Below are positions 27,127 to 35,705 of a stretch of DNA of 64,000 bases, piece by piece. Position numbers and translations under genes: made by a program. A model generated the notes under the pieces. That model was not told the origin of the DNA, made no database searches, and saw only the letters and a list, made by a program, of their open reading frames with translations. Origin of the DNA: Chryseobacterium sp. PMSZPI (GTDB taxonomy: Bacteria; Bacteroidota; Bacteroidia; Flavobacteriales; Weeksellaceae); contig NZ_PIZV01000002.1 in assembly GCF_002835665.1 (NCBI RefSeq), positions 1 through 64,000 on the forward strand. Reading direction: 5' to 3'. Position 1 is the stretch's first letter. The number at the start of each line of letters is the position of its first letter.

Positions 27127-27657
27127 AAACATTTTATGGGTACGGCTACTACCAATTTTCTCTGAGTATTAATAAAAAATAAAAAGTGGAATTGTTATAA
27201 ACAGTTCTACTTTTTTTATACTAATAAAAATGATTGAATAGAAAACGGAACAAGAGCAAACGTTTTGGGGCTTAGAATATTTAGATCTGTTTAATTTTAA
27301 AATTTTACGCAAAGGATTTCTATTATTTGCTGTTGTATTTTAGGAAGCAAAGGCTGAATCAATTGTAAGCGTACGCATATCTACATCGCTTCGTCAGCGA
27401 CTTTTGTCGCTTTCTTAGCTCCCTTATCAATAATGAATTGAATATTGTCTTTGCGTTGAAATAAAATTTCAATATAAAGTTTAGAGGAGTAAAAAGGTAA
27501 TTCATTTTTTTCTTCAGATTAACTAATTTTTTACCTAGTCCCCCAATTTTGCACCTGATCCTAGAAAACAAATATATAATCTCCGAAAAGATCACCATAT
27601 TGATTTTTTTCTTATTTTTTAAATTTATAATTTGAACTGATTTTAAAATAGCAAATG
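27127..27657. other. 531-bp intergenic region carrying a MITE-like element
   Basis: Almost entirely occupied by the repeat element at 27247-27561. The hairpin before it (AGTGGAATTGTTATAAACAGTTCTACTTTTTTT near 27185-27220 in two parts) may terminate the small upstream gene. Confidence 0.5.
27247..27561. mobile_element. MITE-like element, 315 bp
   Basis: Ends are imperfect terminal inverted repeats: left GGAACAAGAGCAAACGTTTT followed by GGGGCTTAG (27247-27275), right CTAGTCCCCCAATTTTGCAC followed by CTGATCC (27535-27561). Inner arms ACGCAAAG (27306-27313) and CTTTGCGT (27450-27457) repeat the inverted arrangement, and a small GCGAC-GTCGC hairpin lies in the middle. There is no transposase. A second copy with the same plan lies at 47825-48132. 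Confidence 0.65.
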
Positions 27658-28017
27658 ATGAAAAGAAGTGAAGAGATTACCAATCAATACTTTAGTTTTT
27701 TGGAAAAACACATACAAGATGTAATTTCCGGGATCACTCCTGAATTTATGGAAGTTAACGAAATTGCAGGTAAACTTGCCGTTTCTCACAAACATCTTAC
27801 AGATACGATTAAAAAAGAAACAGGACAGCATCCATGTTTTTTTTATGATGAAAAAATTATTCTGGAAGCGCAATCGATGCTTACAACATCTGATAAATCC
27901 GTTGCTGAAATTGCAAGGATTTTCACGTATGATCCTTCCAATTTTTCAAAATTCTTTAAAAAAATGACAGGTAAAACGCCAGGAGAATTCAGAAAAATAA
28001 AGACCAATAATTTTTAA
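27658..28017 (+). CDS. AraC-type helix-turn-helix protein, DNA-binding domain only
   Basis: About 119 residues consisting of little more than the AraC two-HTH domain: MEVNEIAGKLAVSHKHLTDT and KSVAEIARIFTYDPSNFSKF, ending in KKMTGKTPGEFRK. No ligand domain is present, though the first 35 residues may form a short helical dimerisation piece. Two adjacent Met codons (27655 and 27658) make the exact start uncertain. Stand-alone HTH forms of this kind are frequent in Chryseobacterium. Targets unknown. Confidence 0.82.
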   Translation: MKRSEEITNQYFSFLEKHIQDVISGITPEFMEVNEIAGKLAVSHKHLTDTIKKETGQHPCFFYDEKIILEAQSMLTTSDKSVAEIARIFTYDPSNFSKFFKKMTGKTPGEFRKIKTNNF

Positions 28018-28460
28018 TGTTAATTTTTTTCATTTTCGCATTTTTATCGTTTTATTTCTCATTTTAGGGATTTAGGTAACGCTAATAATTGCGTAAAAGT
28101 AAGCCCCTCATAAATAGGGAATAGATATGGGGGAAATTTTAAAAAAAATAATGTTTTATAAATGAGGGAGTTGTAGAATACAAGAACATTTTTTATTACT
28201 TCTTTAATGATATTGCTTTATCATTTTCTTTTTTTTTCTAAATTTAGATTAGAAAAACTGACTTATTAAAATTGAAAAAATATACTGAAAAAAAACGCAA
28301 ATATATAAATGACCGACCCTCAGGAATTAGGGGTATCACTGTTATTTCTTTAATAATATTTTAATTTTAATCTAACAGCTGATGCCTTGTTATTAATATA
28401 TATTTGCTATACTAAACCAAACCAAACAACCACAACCGAACTAACATAACAACATTAAGG
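28018..28460. other. 443-bp intergenic region upstream of the oxoamine synthase
   Basis: AT-rich leader region. An imperfect inverted repeat (CCCCTCATAAATAG near 28104 and TTTATAAATGAGGG near 28156) could form a long hairpin. The last 80 bases are rich in ACAACC/AACC before the start codon, a common flavobacterial leader composition. No reliable promoter element found. Confidence 0.4.
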
Positions 28461-29717
28461 ATGAATATTGACTTTACAACAGCAACTTTTAAGGATTTTG
28501 AGAATATCCCGGATTATGATATTACTCAAAGAGCAGAATATTTTTATGACTTTCTAGATCATATGACGGCTAGAGGACATAATAATTATAGATTAAAAAA
28601 CACATCAGGAACTAATGCAACACTAAGTATCAACATTGCAGACAAGAATAAAGAATATGTTAGCTTTGTTTCCAGTGATTATTTAGGTTTTTCTCAACAT
28701 CCAAAAGTAAAAAAAGCAGCTATTGAAGGAATAGAAAAATATGGCACAGGTACAGGAGCATCCCCTCTTATTGGTGGATATTTTGATTATCACAATGCTT
28801 TAGAAAGAAAAATTGCCGAATTTTTTGGAAGAAACGAAGATGAGGTCGTATTGTTTACCTCAGGTTATACAGCTAATAGTGCCACTTTGCAGATCTTAAT
28901 GCAGAAAGAAGATATTGCAATTCTGGATATGGGAGTACATGCCAGTGTACATGAAGGATGTGCTTTTACCAATAAAAAAACATTTCCGCATAATAATTTG
29001 GAAGCTTTGGAACATATTTTGAAGGTATCTGAAAATATGTACCGCACAAAGCTTGTCATAGTGGACGGAGTGTACTCTCAAGAAGGGGATACTTCACGCA
29101 CTAAGGAAATTTGTGATCTTGTGAAAAAATATAATGCTTATCTTATGGTAGATGATGCACATGGAGTAGGAGTTTTAGGAAAAACAGGAAGAGGAGCTCT
29201 GGAAGATGATGCCTTATTGGATAAAGTAGATTTTATAACAGGAACGTCCAGCAAGACGTTTGGTAATCTGGGAGGATATGTGATTGCGAATAAAAAGGTT
29301 GCATCATTTCTTAAGTTCCAGTCCCGACAACATATTTTCTCAGTGACGCCTCCACCTTCTTCGTACGGAATTTTGAAAGCGATTGATTTAATTGATGAAG
29401 AACCATTTTGGCAACAAAAATTATGGGACAATATCAATTATTTCAAAAAAGGACTGAATGATTTAGGTTTGGATACAGGTATTACTTGCTCTGCTATTAT
29501 TCCGGTAAAAATCGGTGATCAGAGTAAAATGTGGGATATAGGCCGAATATTACTTGAACATGGAGTCTATACAAACCCTATTATGTATCCTGCTGTAGCC
29601 AGAAAAGATGCCCGTATTAGGATGACTGTTACAGCGCGACACGAAAAAGAACATCTTGACAAAACACTGAATGTCTTTGATGATATTAATAAAAAATTGC
29701 ATATTGCGAAAAAATAA
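28461..29717 (+). CDS. PLP-dependent alpha-oxoamine synthase (AONS/SPT-like)
   Basis: A 418-residue fold-type I PLP enzyme of the alpha-oxoamine synthase group, which condenses an amino acid with an acyl thioester and releases CO2. Motifs: YGTGTGASPLIGGYFDYHNALE near residue 95, VDGVYSQEGD, VDDAHGVGVLG near 232, and the PLP lysine K265 in GTSSKTFGNLGGY. The usual FSK before the lysine reads SSK. It could be a 7-keto-8-aminopelargonate synthase, a serine palmitoyltransferase, or the cysteate acyltransferase of sulfonolipid synthesis, a lipid class made by flavobacteria. No biotin genes are adjacent, which favours a lipid role. A TetR regulator follows 6 bases later. Confidence 0.78.
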   Translation: MNIDFTTATFKDFENIPDYDITQRAEYFYDFLDHMTARGHNNYRLKNTSGTNATLSINIADKNKEYVSFVSSDYLGFSQHPKVKKAAIEGIEKYGTGTGASPLIGGYFDYHNALERKIAEFFGRNEDEVVLFTSGYTANSATLQILMQKEDIAILDMGVHASVHEGCAFTNKKTFPHNNLEALEHILKVSENMYRTKLVIVDGVYSQEGDTSRTKEICDLVKKYNAYLMVDDAHGVGVLGKTGRGALEDDALLDKVDFITGTSSKTFGNLGGYVIANKKVASFLKFQSRQHIFSVTPPPSSYGILKAIDLIDEEPFWQQKLWDNINYFKKGLNDLGLDTGITCSAIIPVKIGDQSKMWDIGRILLEHGVYTNPIMYPAVARKDARIRMTVTARHEKEHLDKTLNVFDDINKKLHIAKK

Positions 29718-29723
29718 TAAATT

Positions 29724-30356
29724 ATGCCTAGAAAAGTAGTGCAGGGCCCTATTAGGGACAAAGAAAAAACAAAACAAAAACTGCTTGCAGCAGTTGGTAA
29801 AATTTTGAGAGTAAAAGGTTATTCTGGTCTGAAAGTAAGTAAGATTGCAGCAGTAGCCGGATTTGACAAAAAGCTTATCTATGAGTACTTTGGAAGTACA
29901 GATAAACTTATTGACGAATATATTAAATCTCAAGATTATTGGAGCAAATTCAGCCCGGATATTGAAGAAGAAGTACAAGTGGGGAAAGGTAAAGAAGCCT
30001 TAACTCAGGGAATTCTTACACAATTTGAAAGCTTGAAGAAAAATAAAGAGCTTCAAAAAATTATTCTTTGGGAGCTTTCTGAAAGTAAGCCGATACTTAA
30101 AAATATATTGAAGCAAAGAGAAGACGTTGCAGCAAATTTATTTGAAAATGTAACGGACCCTTATTTCGGTGAAAATGCTACAAACGTCAGAGCGATGTTA
30201 GCCTTAATAGCAGCCGGAGTTTACTATCTGAACTTATTCCCTGCATACAACGGAACTGAATTCTGTGGTATCGATATGAGAACTGACGAAGGAAGAGACG
30301 AAGTTAAAAAAGTAATTGTTGAGATTATAGATTATTACTACAAGACAAAAAAATGA
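29724..30356 (+). CDS. TetR/AcrR family regulator
   Basis: A 210-residue regulator. The N-terminal HTH (residues 10-58: KTKQKLLAAVGKILRVKGYS and VSKIAAVAGFDKKLIYEYFG) is typical of TetR proteins; the C-terminal ligand domain is not classifiable by eye. The gene starts 6 bases after the oxoamine synthase stop codon, so the regulator probably controls that enzyme and may sense a fatty-acyl product. Confidence 0.87.
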   Translation: MPRKVVQGPIRDKEKTKQKLLAAVGKILRVKGYSGLKVSKIAAVAGFDKKLIYEYFGSTDKLIDEYIKSQDYWSKFSPDIEEEVQVGKGKEALTQGILTQFESLKKNKELQKIILWELSESKPILKNILKQREDVAANLFENVTDPYFGENATNVRAMLALIAAGVYYLNLFPAYNGTEFCGIDMRTDEGRDEVKKVIVEIIDYYYKTKK

Positions 30357-30454
30357 TCATTAAAAGTTTTCAATTTGACCTAAAATAAGTTTTTTGTGGA
30401 TAATTTGAAAACTTTTAATTTTCAAATTAAAACTATATTTCTTACTTTTGACCA

Positions 30455-32154
30455 ATGGAAAATTTTATAGTATCTGCAAGAAAATATCGCCCTCAGGAGT
30501 TTGATACGGTTGTTGGGCAATCCCATATTACGGATACTCTAGAACATGCAATTGAAGAGAGCCAACTGGCTCAGGCCTTGCTTTTTTGTGGACCTCGTGG
30601 TGTAGGTAAAACTACATGTGCCAGAATTCTGGCGAGAAAGATCAATGAAAAAGATGGCTCGGTTTCAGAAGACGGTTTCGCCTATAACATCTATGAATTG
30701 GATGCTGCATCCAATAACTCTGTAGATGATATCAGGGAACTGATAGATCAGGTGCGCTTTGCTCCTCAGGTTGGTAAATATAAAGTATATATTATCGATG
30801 AGGTCCACATGCTGTCTTCTGCCGCTTTCAATGCTTTTCTTAAAACACTTGAAGAGCCGCCTGCTCATGCTATTTTCATTTTGGCCACAACGGAGAAACA
30901 TAAGATCATTCCAACCATCTTGTCACGTTGCCAGATTTATGACTTCAAAAGAATTACAATTGAAGACATACAGGGGCATTTAAGGAATATCGCTCAGAAA
31001 GAAAGTATCCAGTATGAAGATGATGCACTGTATCTGATTGCTCAAAAAGCAGATGGTGCGTTGAGAGATGCTCTATCTATTTTTGATCGGCTTTCTACAT
31101 TTTCCCAGAAGAATATTACCCTGGCAAAAGCTGCTGAAGTATTGAATATTCTGGATTATGACCAATATCTCAATATTGTGGATCTGGCCAAGGAAAATAA
31201 AATTCCTGAAGTACTTTCAGCCTTTAACGAAATTGTAAAGAAAGGATTTGACCCTCATATTTTTATTGCAGGATTAGGGAATCATTTCAGGGATTTAATG
31301 ATGGCACAGAACGCTTCTACAATTGATTTGATTGAAGTGGGTGAAAAAACAAAGGTCAAGTTTGTTGAACAAGGACAAAAATGGGCCGCCCAACAATTGA
31401 TCGATGGTATTGAAATTTGCAATCATGCGGATATTAATTATAAAAACTCGAAGAATCCAAGACTTACAGTAGAAATTGCATTAATGCAGCTGTCTTCACT
31501 GACTGCTAATTTAGGCGATACTAAAAAAAAAAGTTCTTAATACTAGCACCATTTCTTAGCGAGAAACTGGAAGTAAAAATTCCTGAAAAGGCTCCGGAGA
31601 AAAAGGAAGTTAAAGTTGAACAAACAGTACAGGCTGAGACCACTCAGGAAGTTACTGTTGTAAGTAAAACAACCAGACCTTTATCGAGACAAGGTGTATC
31701 GTCAGGATTCAGTATCAATTCTTTTTTAAATAAAGAAGAAAAAGAAACTGTAGAAGAGACAGTTATCTTAAAAACTGAGAATCTTCCACAAAACCATTTT
31801 ACAGATACAGATCTGCAAATGGAATGGAATCTTATGCTTAAACAGCTTCAGAGAAAAGATAGTTTTATTTTCAATGCTATCAAAACCTTTAAGCTGGTAA
31901 AAGAAGGGGAGAATAAAATCCGGGTTTTATACCCTTCAGATTCTGCAAAAGTAGAGTTTGATAAAATAAGTGGAGAATTTTTTAATCATTTTAAAAGAAA
32001 AGTTCACAACCATACTATTGAGGTAGATTACCATAGGGACGTTGAAAATCTGAAGATTGAGGTAGTTACCAAGAGAAAAATATTTGAAAAATTCATCGAG
32101 AAAAATCCACTTTTGAAAGATCTTGATGATTTAATGAAGTTTGATTTGACATAA
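30455..32154 (+). CDS. dnaX: DNA polymerase III subunits gamma/tau, needs -1 frameshift
   Basis: Reading frame 0 (30455-31540) gives a 361-residue product: P-loop GPRGVGKTT at residues 46-54, DEVHMLSSAAFNAFLKTLEEPP (Walker B and nearby), the sensor SRCQIYDFKR, and clamp-loader domain III up to LTANLGDTKKK. It ends at TAA just after a run of ten A and a G. The remaining protein continues in the -1 frame from 31531 to 32154, with a Lys/Glu-rich linker and a C-terminal domain (MEWNLMLKQLQRKDSF to LDDLMKFDLT). A -1 slip on the A run gives 566 residues. The zinc-binding Cys of E. coli DnaX near residues 64-79 are absent (NEKDGSVSEDGFAYNIYELD). Either programmed frameshifting makes short and long forms, as in E. 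coli and Thermus dnaX, or the homopolymer length is wrong in the assembly. Confidence 0.9.
31523..31533 (+). other. dnaX frameshift (slippery) site
   Basis: Ten A followed by G (31523-31533). In frame 0 it reads AAA AAA AAA AGT TCT TAA; after a -1 slip it reads AAA AAG TTC TTA and stays open to 32154. The first stop in frame 0 is only two codons after the site, a typical layout for programmed dnaX shifting. Confidence 0.75.
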
Positions 32155-32168
32155 TTTTTATATATTTG
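32140..32168 (+). promoter_or_regulatory. promoter of the DAHP synthase leader
   Basis: TTTG at 32140-32143, a 17-base spacer, then TATATTTG at 32161-32168, matching the Bacteroidota -33/-7 pattern. It lies over the last codons and stop of dnaX and would start a transcript near 32175, giving a leader of about 370 bases before the DAHP synthase gene. Confidence 0.6.
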
Positions 32169-32545
32169 TCAAAGATTTTTGCGAAAAAAAGTTTTCGACA
32201 AAAACAAAATTTAATCAGAAACGTTAAAACAAGACATTTCCAGACCAAAAATGGAAAACATATTCAAAACATATCTGTCTTATTTTACACCCGCTAATTA
32301 CTTTAGCGGTTATTTTAGCTTTTCTGCTTCTTATTATAGAAATTTTAGAACGTATTACCGATTTTACTGGTACTATTAACTGAATTTCTTTCCAAAAAAT
32401 AACAGGAGGAGTAAAGCCCTTTTAATCTCCTGATTCCTTTAAAAGACTTTGAACGGCATTTTTTGAAAAGAATTATAAAATGAATTTTATAATGAAAGGG
32501 CCGTGCTGTGAACTTAACGAAAAAATAAAACAATAAATTTAGAAT
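32155..32545. other. 391-bp leader region with aromatic leader peptide and hairpins
   Basis: Contains the promoter, the aromatic-rich ORF at 32251-32379, and several possible stems: CCGCTAA/TTAGCGG at 32290-32308 inside the ORF, CAGGAG/CTCCTG around 32403-32430, AAAG..TTTTAA/TTAAAAG..CTTT around 32413-32450, and an ACGGC/GCCGT stem around 32453-32505. Their overlap would allow alternative folds. Confidence 0.6.
32251..32379 (+). CDS. Phe/Tyr-rich leader peptide (attenuator)
   Basis: A 42-residue ORF starting with ATG: 7 Phe, 11 Tyr and 1 Trp, that is 19 aromatic residues of 42, concentrated towards the end (the last eight codons are YYRFYWYY). It lies 166 bases upstream of the gene for DAHP synthase/chorismate mutase, the entry enzyme of aromatic amino-acid synthesis, and inside the transcript expected from the promoter at 32140-32168. 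Ribosome stalling on scarce Phe- or Tyr-tRNA in such a leader is the classical attenuation mechanism. No other function is likely for a peptide of this composition. Confidence 0.72.
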   Translation: MENIFKTYLSYFTPANYFSGYFSFSASYYRNFRTYYRFYWYY

Positions 32546-33631
32546 ATGAACCTAAAAGAATTAAAAAACGAGTGGATCAACGAGCTTACACAGCCGTTAA
32601 TGATCGCAGGACCATGTAGTGCGGAAAGTGAAGCTCAAATGCTTGAAACAGCCAAAAGAATAAAAGAATCAAATGCACAGGTATCTGTTTTCCGCGCAGG
32701 AATCTGGAAACCTCGTACCAAACCGAATGGTTTTGAAGGAGTAGGAGTGATCGGTTTGAACTGGCTAAAAAAAGTAAAAGAAGAATACGGATTTAAAACC
32801 GCTACGGAAGTAGCTAATGCTCACCACGTATTTGCAGCATTAGAAGCTGATGTGGATGTCCTTTGGATTGGAGCACGTTCTACTGTAAACCCTTTTACAG
32901 TACAAGAAATTGCAATGGCTCTAAGAGGTACAGATAAACCTGTGTTTGTTAAAAACCCTGTTAACCCGGATCTTGCATTATGGATTGGTGCGTTAGAAAG
33001 GCTTTTAGGACAGGATATTAAAAACTTAGGAGTAATCCACAGAGGGTTCTCTACTTACCAAAAAACAAAATACAGAAATAATCCAAACTGGCAGATTGCA
33101 TTAGACTTCAAAAGCCAATTCCCGAATATTCCAATGCTAATCGATCCGTCTCACATCTGCGGAAACAGAACCGGTTTAGCAGATATTACTCAGGAGGCAT
33201 TGAACGTAGGCTACCAAGGAGCTATTATCGAAAGCCACTGTAATCCTGATGAAGCCTGGAGTGATGCGGCTCAGCAAATTACTCCTGAAGTACTTTCGGA
33301 ACTTATCGGTAACTTAAAAGTAAGAAGTTCAAATCTTGCAGGATTTGAAGGGGAAATGGGAAGACACAGAACATTAATTTCTGATCTTGACTTCCAATTG
33401 ATAGAGCTTCTTTCTCAAAGGATGAAGATCTCAGAAAAAATTGGTAAGCTTAAAAAAGAAAATGATATTGCAATCTTCCAGCCGGAGCGTTGGAAAGTCA
33501 TTACAGAATACGCCAACCAAAAAGCTAAAGAAACAGGAATGTCTCAGGAATTTATTGAGAAAATCTTTAAAGCGATTCACGAAGAATCTATTGAAGTGCA
33601 AAATAATATTATGATTGACAAGATTAAATAA
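32546..33631 (+). CDS. bifunctional DAHP synthase / chorismate mutase
   Basis: A 361-residue fusion. Residues 1-265 form a KDO8PS-like (type I beta) DAHP synthase that joins phosphoenolpyruvate and erythrose 4-phosphate: MIAGPCSAESE, KPRTKPNGFEG, VKNPVNPD, HRGFSTYQKTKYRN, DPSHICGNR and SHCNPDEAWSDA are visible. Residues 275-361 are an AroQ-type chorismate mutase (R-x-LISDLDFQLIELLSQRMKIS). The fusion is standard in Bacteroidetes, with the mutase at the C-terminus. The leader upstream suggests attenuation by aromatic amino acids. The next gene on the strand, rsgA, has its own promoter. Confidence 0.95.
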   Translation: MNLKELKNEWINELTQPLMIAGPCSAESEAQMLETAKRIKESNAQVSVFRAGIWKPRTKPNGFEGVGVIGLNWLKKVKEEYGFKTATEVANAHHVFAALEADVDVLWIGARSTVNPFTVQEIAMALRGTDKPVFVKNPVNPDLALWIGALERLLGQDIKNLGVIHRGFSTYQKTKYRNNPNWQIALDFKSQFPNIPMLIDPSHICGNRTGLADITQEALNVGYQGAIIESHCNPDEAWSDAAQQITPEVLSELIGNLKVRSSNLAGFEGEMGRHRTLISDLDFQLIELLSQRMKISEKIGKLKKENDIAIFQPERWKVITEYANQKAKETGMSQEFIEKIFKAIHEESIEVQNNIMIDKIK

Positions 33632-33764
33632 AGCTTAGAACTTGGGGAGATTATCAACCTAATGACGAGTTGTGTCAATAAAATCAGGGCTTAGATCTGG
33701 GCTTACAGGAGAATTGAAACGTTTGTTTTTAATCCTATTTCCAGAATCCTAAGCCCTAATTCCT

Positions 33765-33772
33765 TATATTTG
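33765..33772 (+). promoter_or_regulatory. rsgA promoter -7 element
   Basis: TATATTTG fifteen bases before the rsgA ATG. The -33 element is weak. Confidence 0.45.
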
Positions 33773-33786
33773 CACCAGTATTATCT

Positions 33787-34713
33787 ATGAAAGGAAAAAT
33801 CATTAAATCAACAGGCAGCTGGTACCAGGTTTTGGAATTGGAAACAAATAAAATTTTCGAAGCCAGAATCCGGGGAAAATTCAAATTGATTAAAACAAGA
33901 CTTACTAATCCACTTGCTGTAGGAGATTTTGTTGAATTTCAATTGGAACAGGATGATATTGCGTGGATTACCAAGATCGAACCGCGTAGGAATTACCTGA
34001 TCAGAAAGTCTGTAAACCTTTCAAAAGAAGCCCATATTATTGCTTCCAATATTGATTTGGCATGTTTTATATTTACTCTGAAACATCCGGAAACTTCTTT
34101 AGGTTTTTTGGATAGATTTTTGGCGTGCTGTGAAGCGTACAATATTACACCGTTAATTTTATTCAATAAAATTGATGTTCTTCATGAAGAAGAAATTGAA
34201 ATCGTAAAGGATATCGAATTCCTTTATCAGGAAATCGGATATGATAGTTTAGAAATTTCATCTTATTCCCGATTAAATCTTGATCAGCTTCAAGAGTTAC
34301 TTAAAGATAAAACATCAGTGTTTTTCGGGCACTCGGGGTGTGGAAAATCTACTTTGGTAAATGCTTTACAGCCAGGATTGAATTTAAAGACCTCTGAAAT
34401 TTCAGATACCCATTTGAAAGGAAAACATACCACGACTTTTGCTCAAATGCATTTCTGGGATTTTGGAGGAAATGTTATTGATACTCCCGGAGTTCGTGAA
34501 TTTGCAATGATTGATATCGAAAAAGAAGAGGTACAGCATTACTTTCCGGAAATTTTCAAGAAAAGGGAAGATTGCAAGTTCCATAACTGTCTTCATATTA
34601 ATGAACCCAAATGTGCTGTGATTGACGCTCTGGAAACCGGAGAAATCCAGCATTCTCGTTATTCCACTTATATAAAATTAATGGAAGAAGCAGAAGAAGC
34701 TTCTCAAAAATAA
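33787..34713 (+). CDS. rsgA: ribosome small-subunit-dependent GTPase A
   Basis: A 308-residue circularly permuted GTPase that aids late 30S maturation. OB-fold at residues 1-65 (KGKIIKSTGSWYQVLE), then G4 LFNKIDV near 125, G1 GHSGCGKSTLVN near 180, G2/G3 region HTTTFAQ and DTPGVREF near 235, and the C-terminal zinc motif C-x-C-x-H-x-C (FKKREDCKFHNCLHINEPKC). All motifs are intact. Transcribed alone, with a good terminator after it. Confidence 0.95.
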   Translation: MKGKIIKSTGSWYQVLELETNKIFEARIRGKFKLIKTRLTNPLAVGDFVEFQLEQDDIAWITKIEPRRNYLIRKSVNLSKEAHIIASNIDLACFIFTLKHPETSLGFLDRFLACCEAYNITPLILFNKIDVLHEEEIEIVKDIEFLYQEIGYDSLEISSYSRLNLDQLQELLKDKTSVFFGHSGCGKSTLVNALQPGLNLKTSEISDTHLKGKHTTTFAQMHFWDFGGNVIDTPGVREFAMIDIEKEEVQHYFPEIFKKREDCKFHNCLHINEPKCAVIDALETGEIQHSRYSTYIKLMEEAEEASQK

Positions 34714-34743
34714 TGTAAGGTTATTCTTTCACAATAAATATAG

Positions 34744-34774
34744 CACGGATTACTATAAAGTATCCGTGTTTTTT
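34744..34774 (+). terminator. rsgA terminator
   Basis: CACGGAT/ATCCGTG stem (34744-34750 with 34762-34768) plus six T. Confidence 0.8.
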
Positions 34775-34796
34775 ATAGGTAAGTCTTAATTTTTTT

Positions 34797-35220
34797 GGAA
34801 TCAAGCGCAAAAGTTTTGGAGAATTTTATATATAAATACAAAGAAAAACGACGATAAAAAACGGGTGGACTTGAATGGGTAATTAATTGACCTAGGAAGC
34901 AGAAGCGTTAAAAAAATTGAGATTGAATCCGTTAAAAAATTTCCACTGTTTGAGCATGGGGTGGAATTTTGAGTCGAAGAAGAAGGATTTGATTCCATGC
35001 GAGTTTGGAAATTTTAGGAGTCAATATCCATTTTTAGTGGATGATTCCTGTCTTGAATTTTTGTATACTTTTGTTTTAAGACAAAAGTATAAATAAAAAA
35101 GTAATTTTAAATTTACATCCATGTATTTCTATGTTGCCTCCAACTTTTGAGATTGATTCATTTTTCCTCTTTAGATGAACCAAACTTTTTGCGTAGTCCA
35201 CAACTTTTGGGAATGATCCC
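34797..35220. repeat. possible degenerate copy of the MITE-like family
   Basis: Left end GGAATCAAGCGCAAAAGTTT (34797-34816, then TGGAGAAT) and right end (35193-35220, GTAGTCCACAACTTTTGGGA then ATGATCCC) are imperfect inverted repeats with 20 of 28 positions matching and resemble the termini of the elements at 27247 and 47825. The interior differs. A further similar half-end lies at 35138-35159, so boundaries are uncertain. Confidence 0.4.
35064..35092. repeat. palindrome ATACTTTTGT/ACAAAAGTAT
   Basis: A near-perfect inverted repeat of 11 bp with a short spacer inside the repeat-bounded segment. Probably a hairpin in the element. Confidence 0.45.
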
Positions 35221-35544
35221 AGTTTTGTCCAAAAGATTGAATGATGAGTGGCTTGCAGGACCAATATCTTGAATGTATTTAAATTATTTTCAGATGATTT
35301 TTTTTTAATTTTAAATAATTTTTCTTTTTTGATCTGAAAAAAATTAATTGATTTTAGAATAACTCCACTTTTTGACATTGAAAATTCTGCCATTTATGTC
35401 TATTTTTCTTATTTTAAAATGTTGACAGAAAATATATTTTAAAAAAAATGTTATTATTTCATTGATTGAAATAGAAGCAATAATGTAGAAATATGATTTT
35501 ATATACTTTTTAATTTTATCAAATTCGCAATAAAACAGCTTGAT

Positions 35545-35705
35545 TTATGAAAATAAAAAACCCAGCCGAAGCTGGGTAAAAACTAATAACCATGAAAACT
35601 CAAATTAAACATGAGAATCGTAATAGAATTAACAATTACTGTGCCAAACTTTAATTCACGATTTCTTAATAAAGGTTATTTTTATGTTAAAAAAAAAATA
35701 AAATA
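35545..35705 (-). ncRNA. candidate small RNA, minus strand
   Basis: On the minus strand a textbook terminator (CCCAGC-TTCG-GCTGGG at 35561-35576, a UUCG tetraloop, followed by six T) has no protein gene in front of it. A TATCTTTG -7 element lies on the same strand at 35711-35718, which would start a transcript of about 160 bases just upstream of and divergent from ndk. Inside is a motif reading CATGGTTATTAGTTTTTA. Plus-strand reading gives only a 20-codon frame at 35592-35654. Whether it is a known RNA family could not be checked. Confidence 0.45.

Noticed and set aside
30443..30450. TACTTTTG as dnaX promoter
   Set aside because: It would place transcription start at or after the ATG at 30455, so it is either leaderless or coincidence.
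30665..30983. Short frames inside dnaX on both strands
   Set aside because: Overlap the strongly conserved ATPase domain of dnaX in other frames.
34801..35393. Two minus-strand frames (65 and 105 codons) in the rsgA-ndk gap
   Set aside because: They lie in repeat-bounded DNA, have low-complexity composition and no neighbouring signals.
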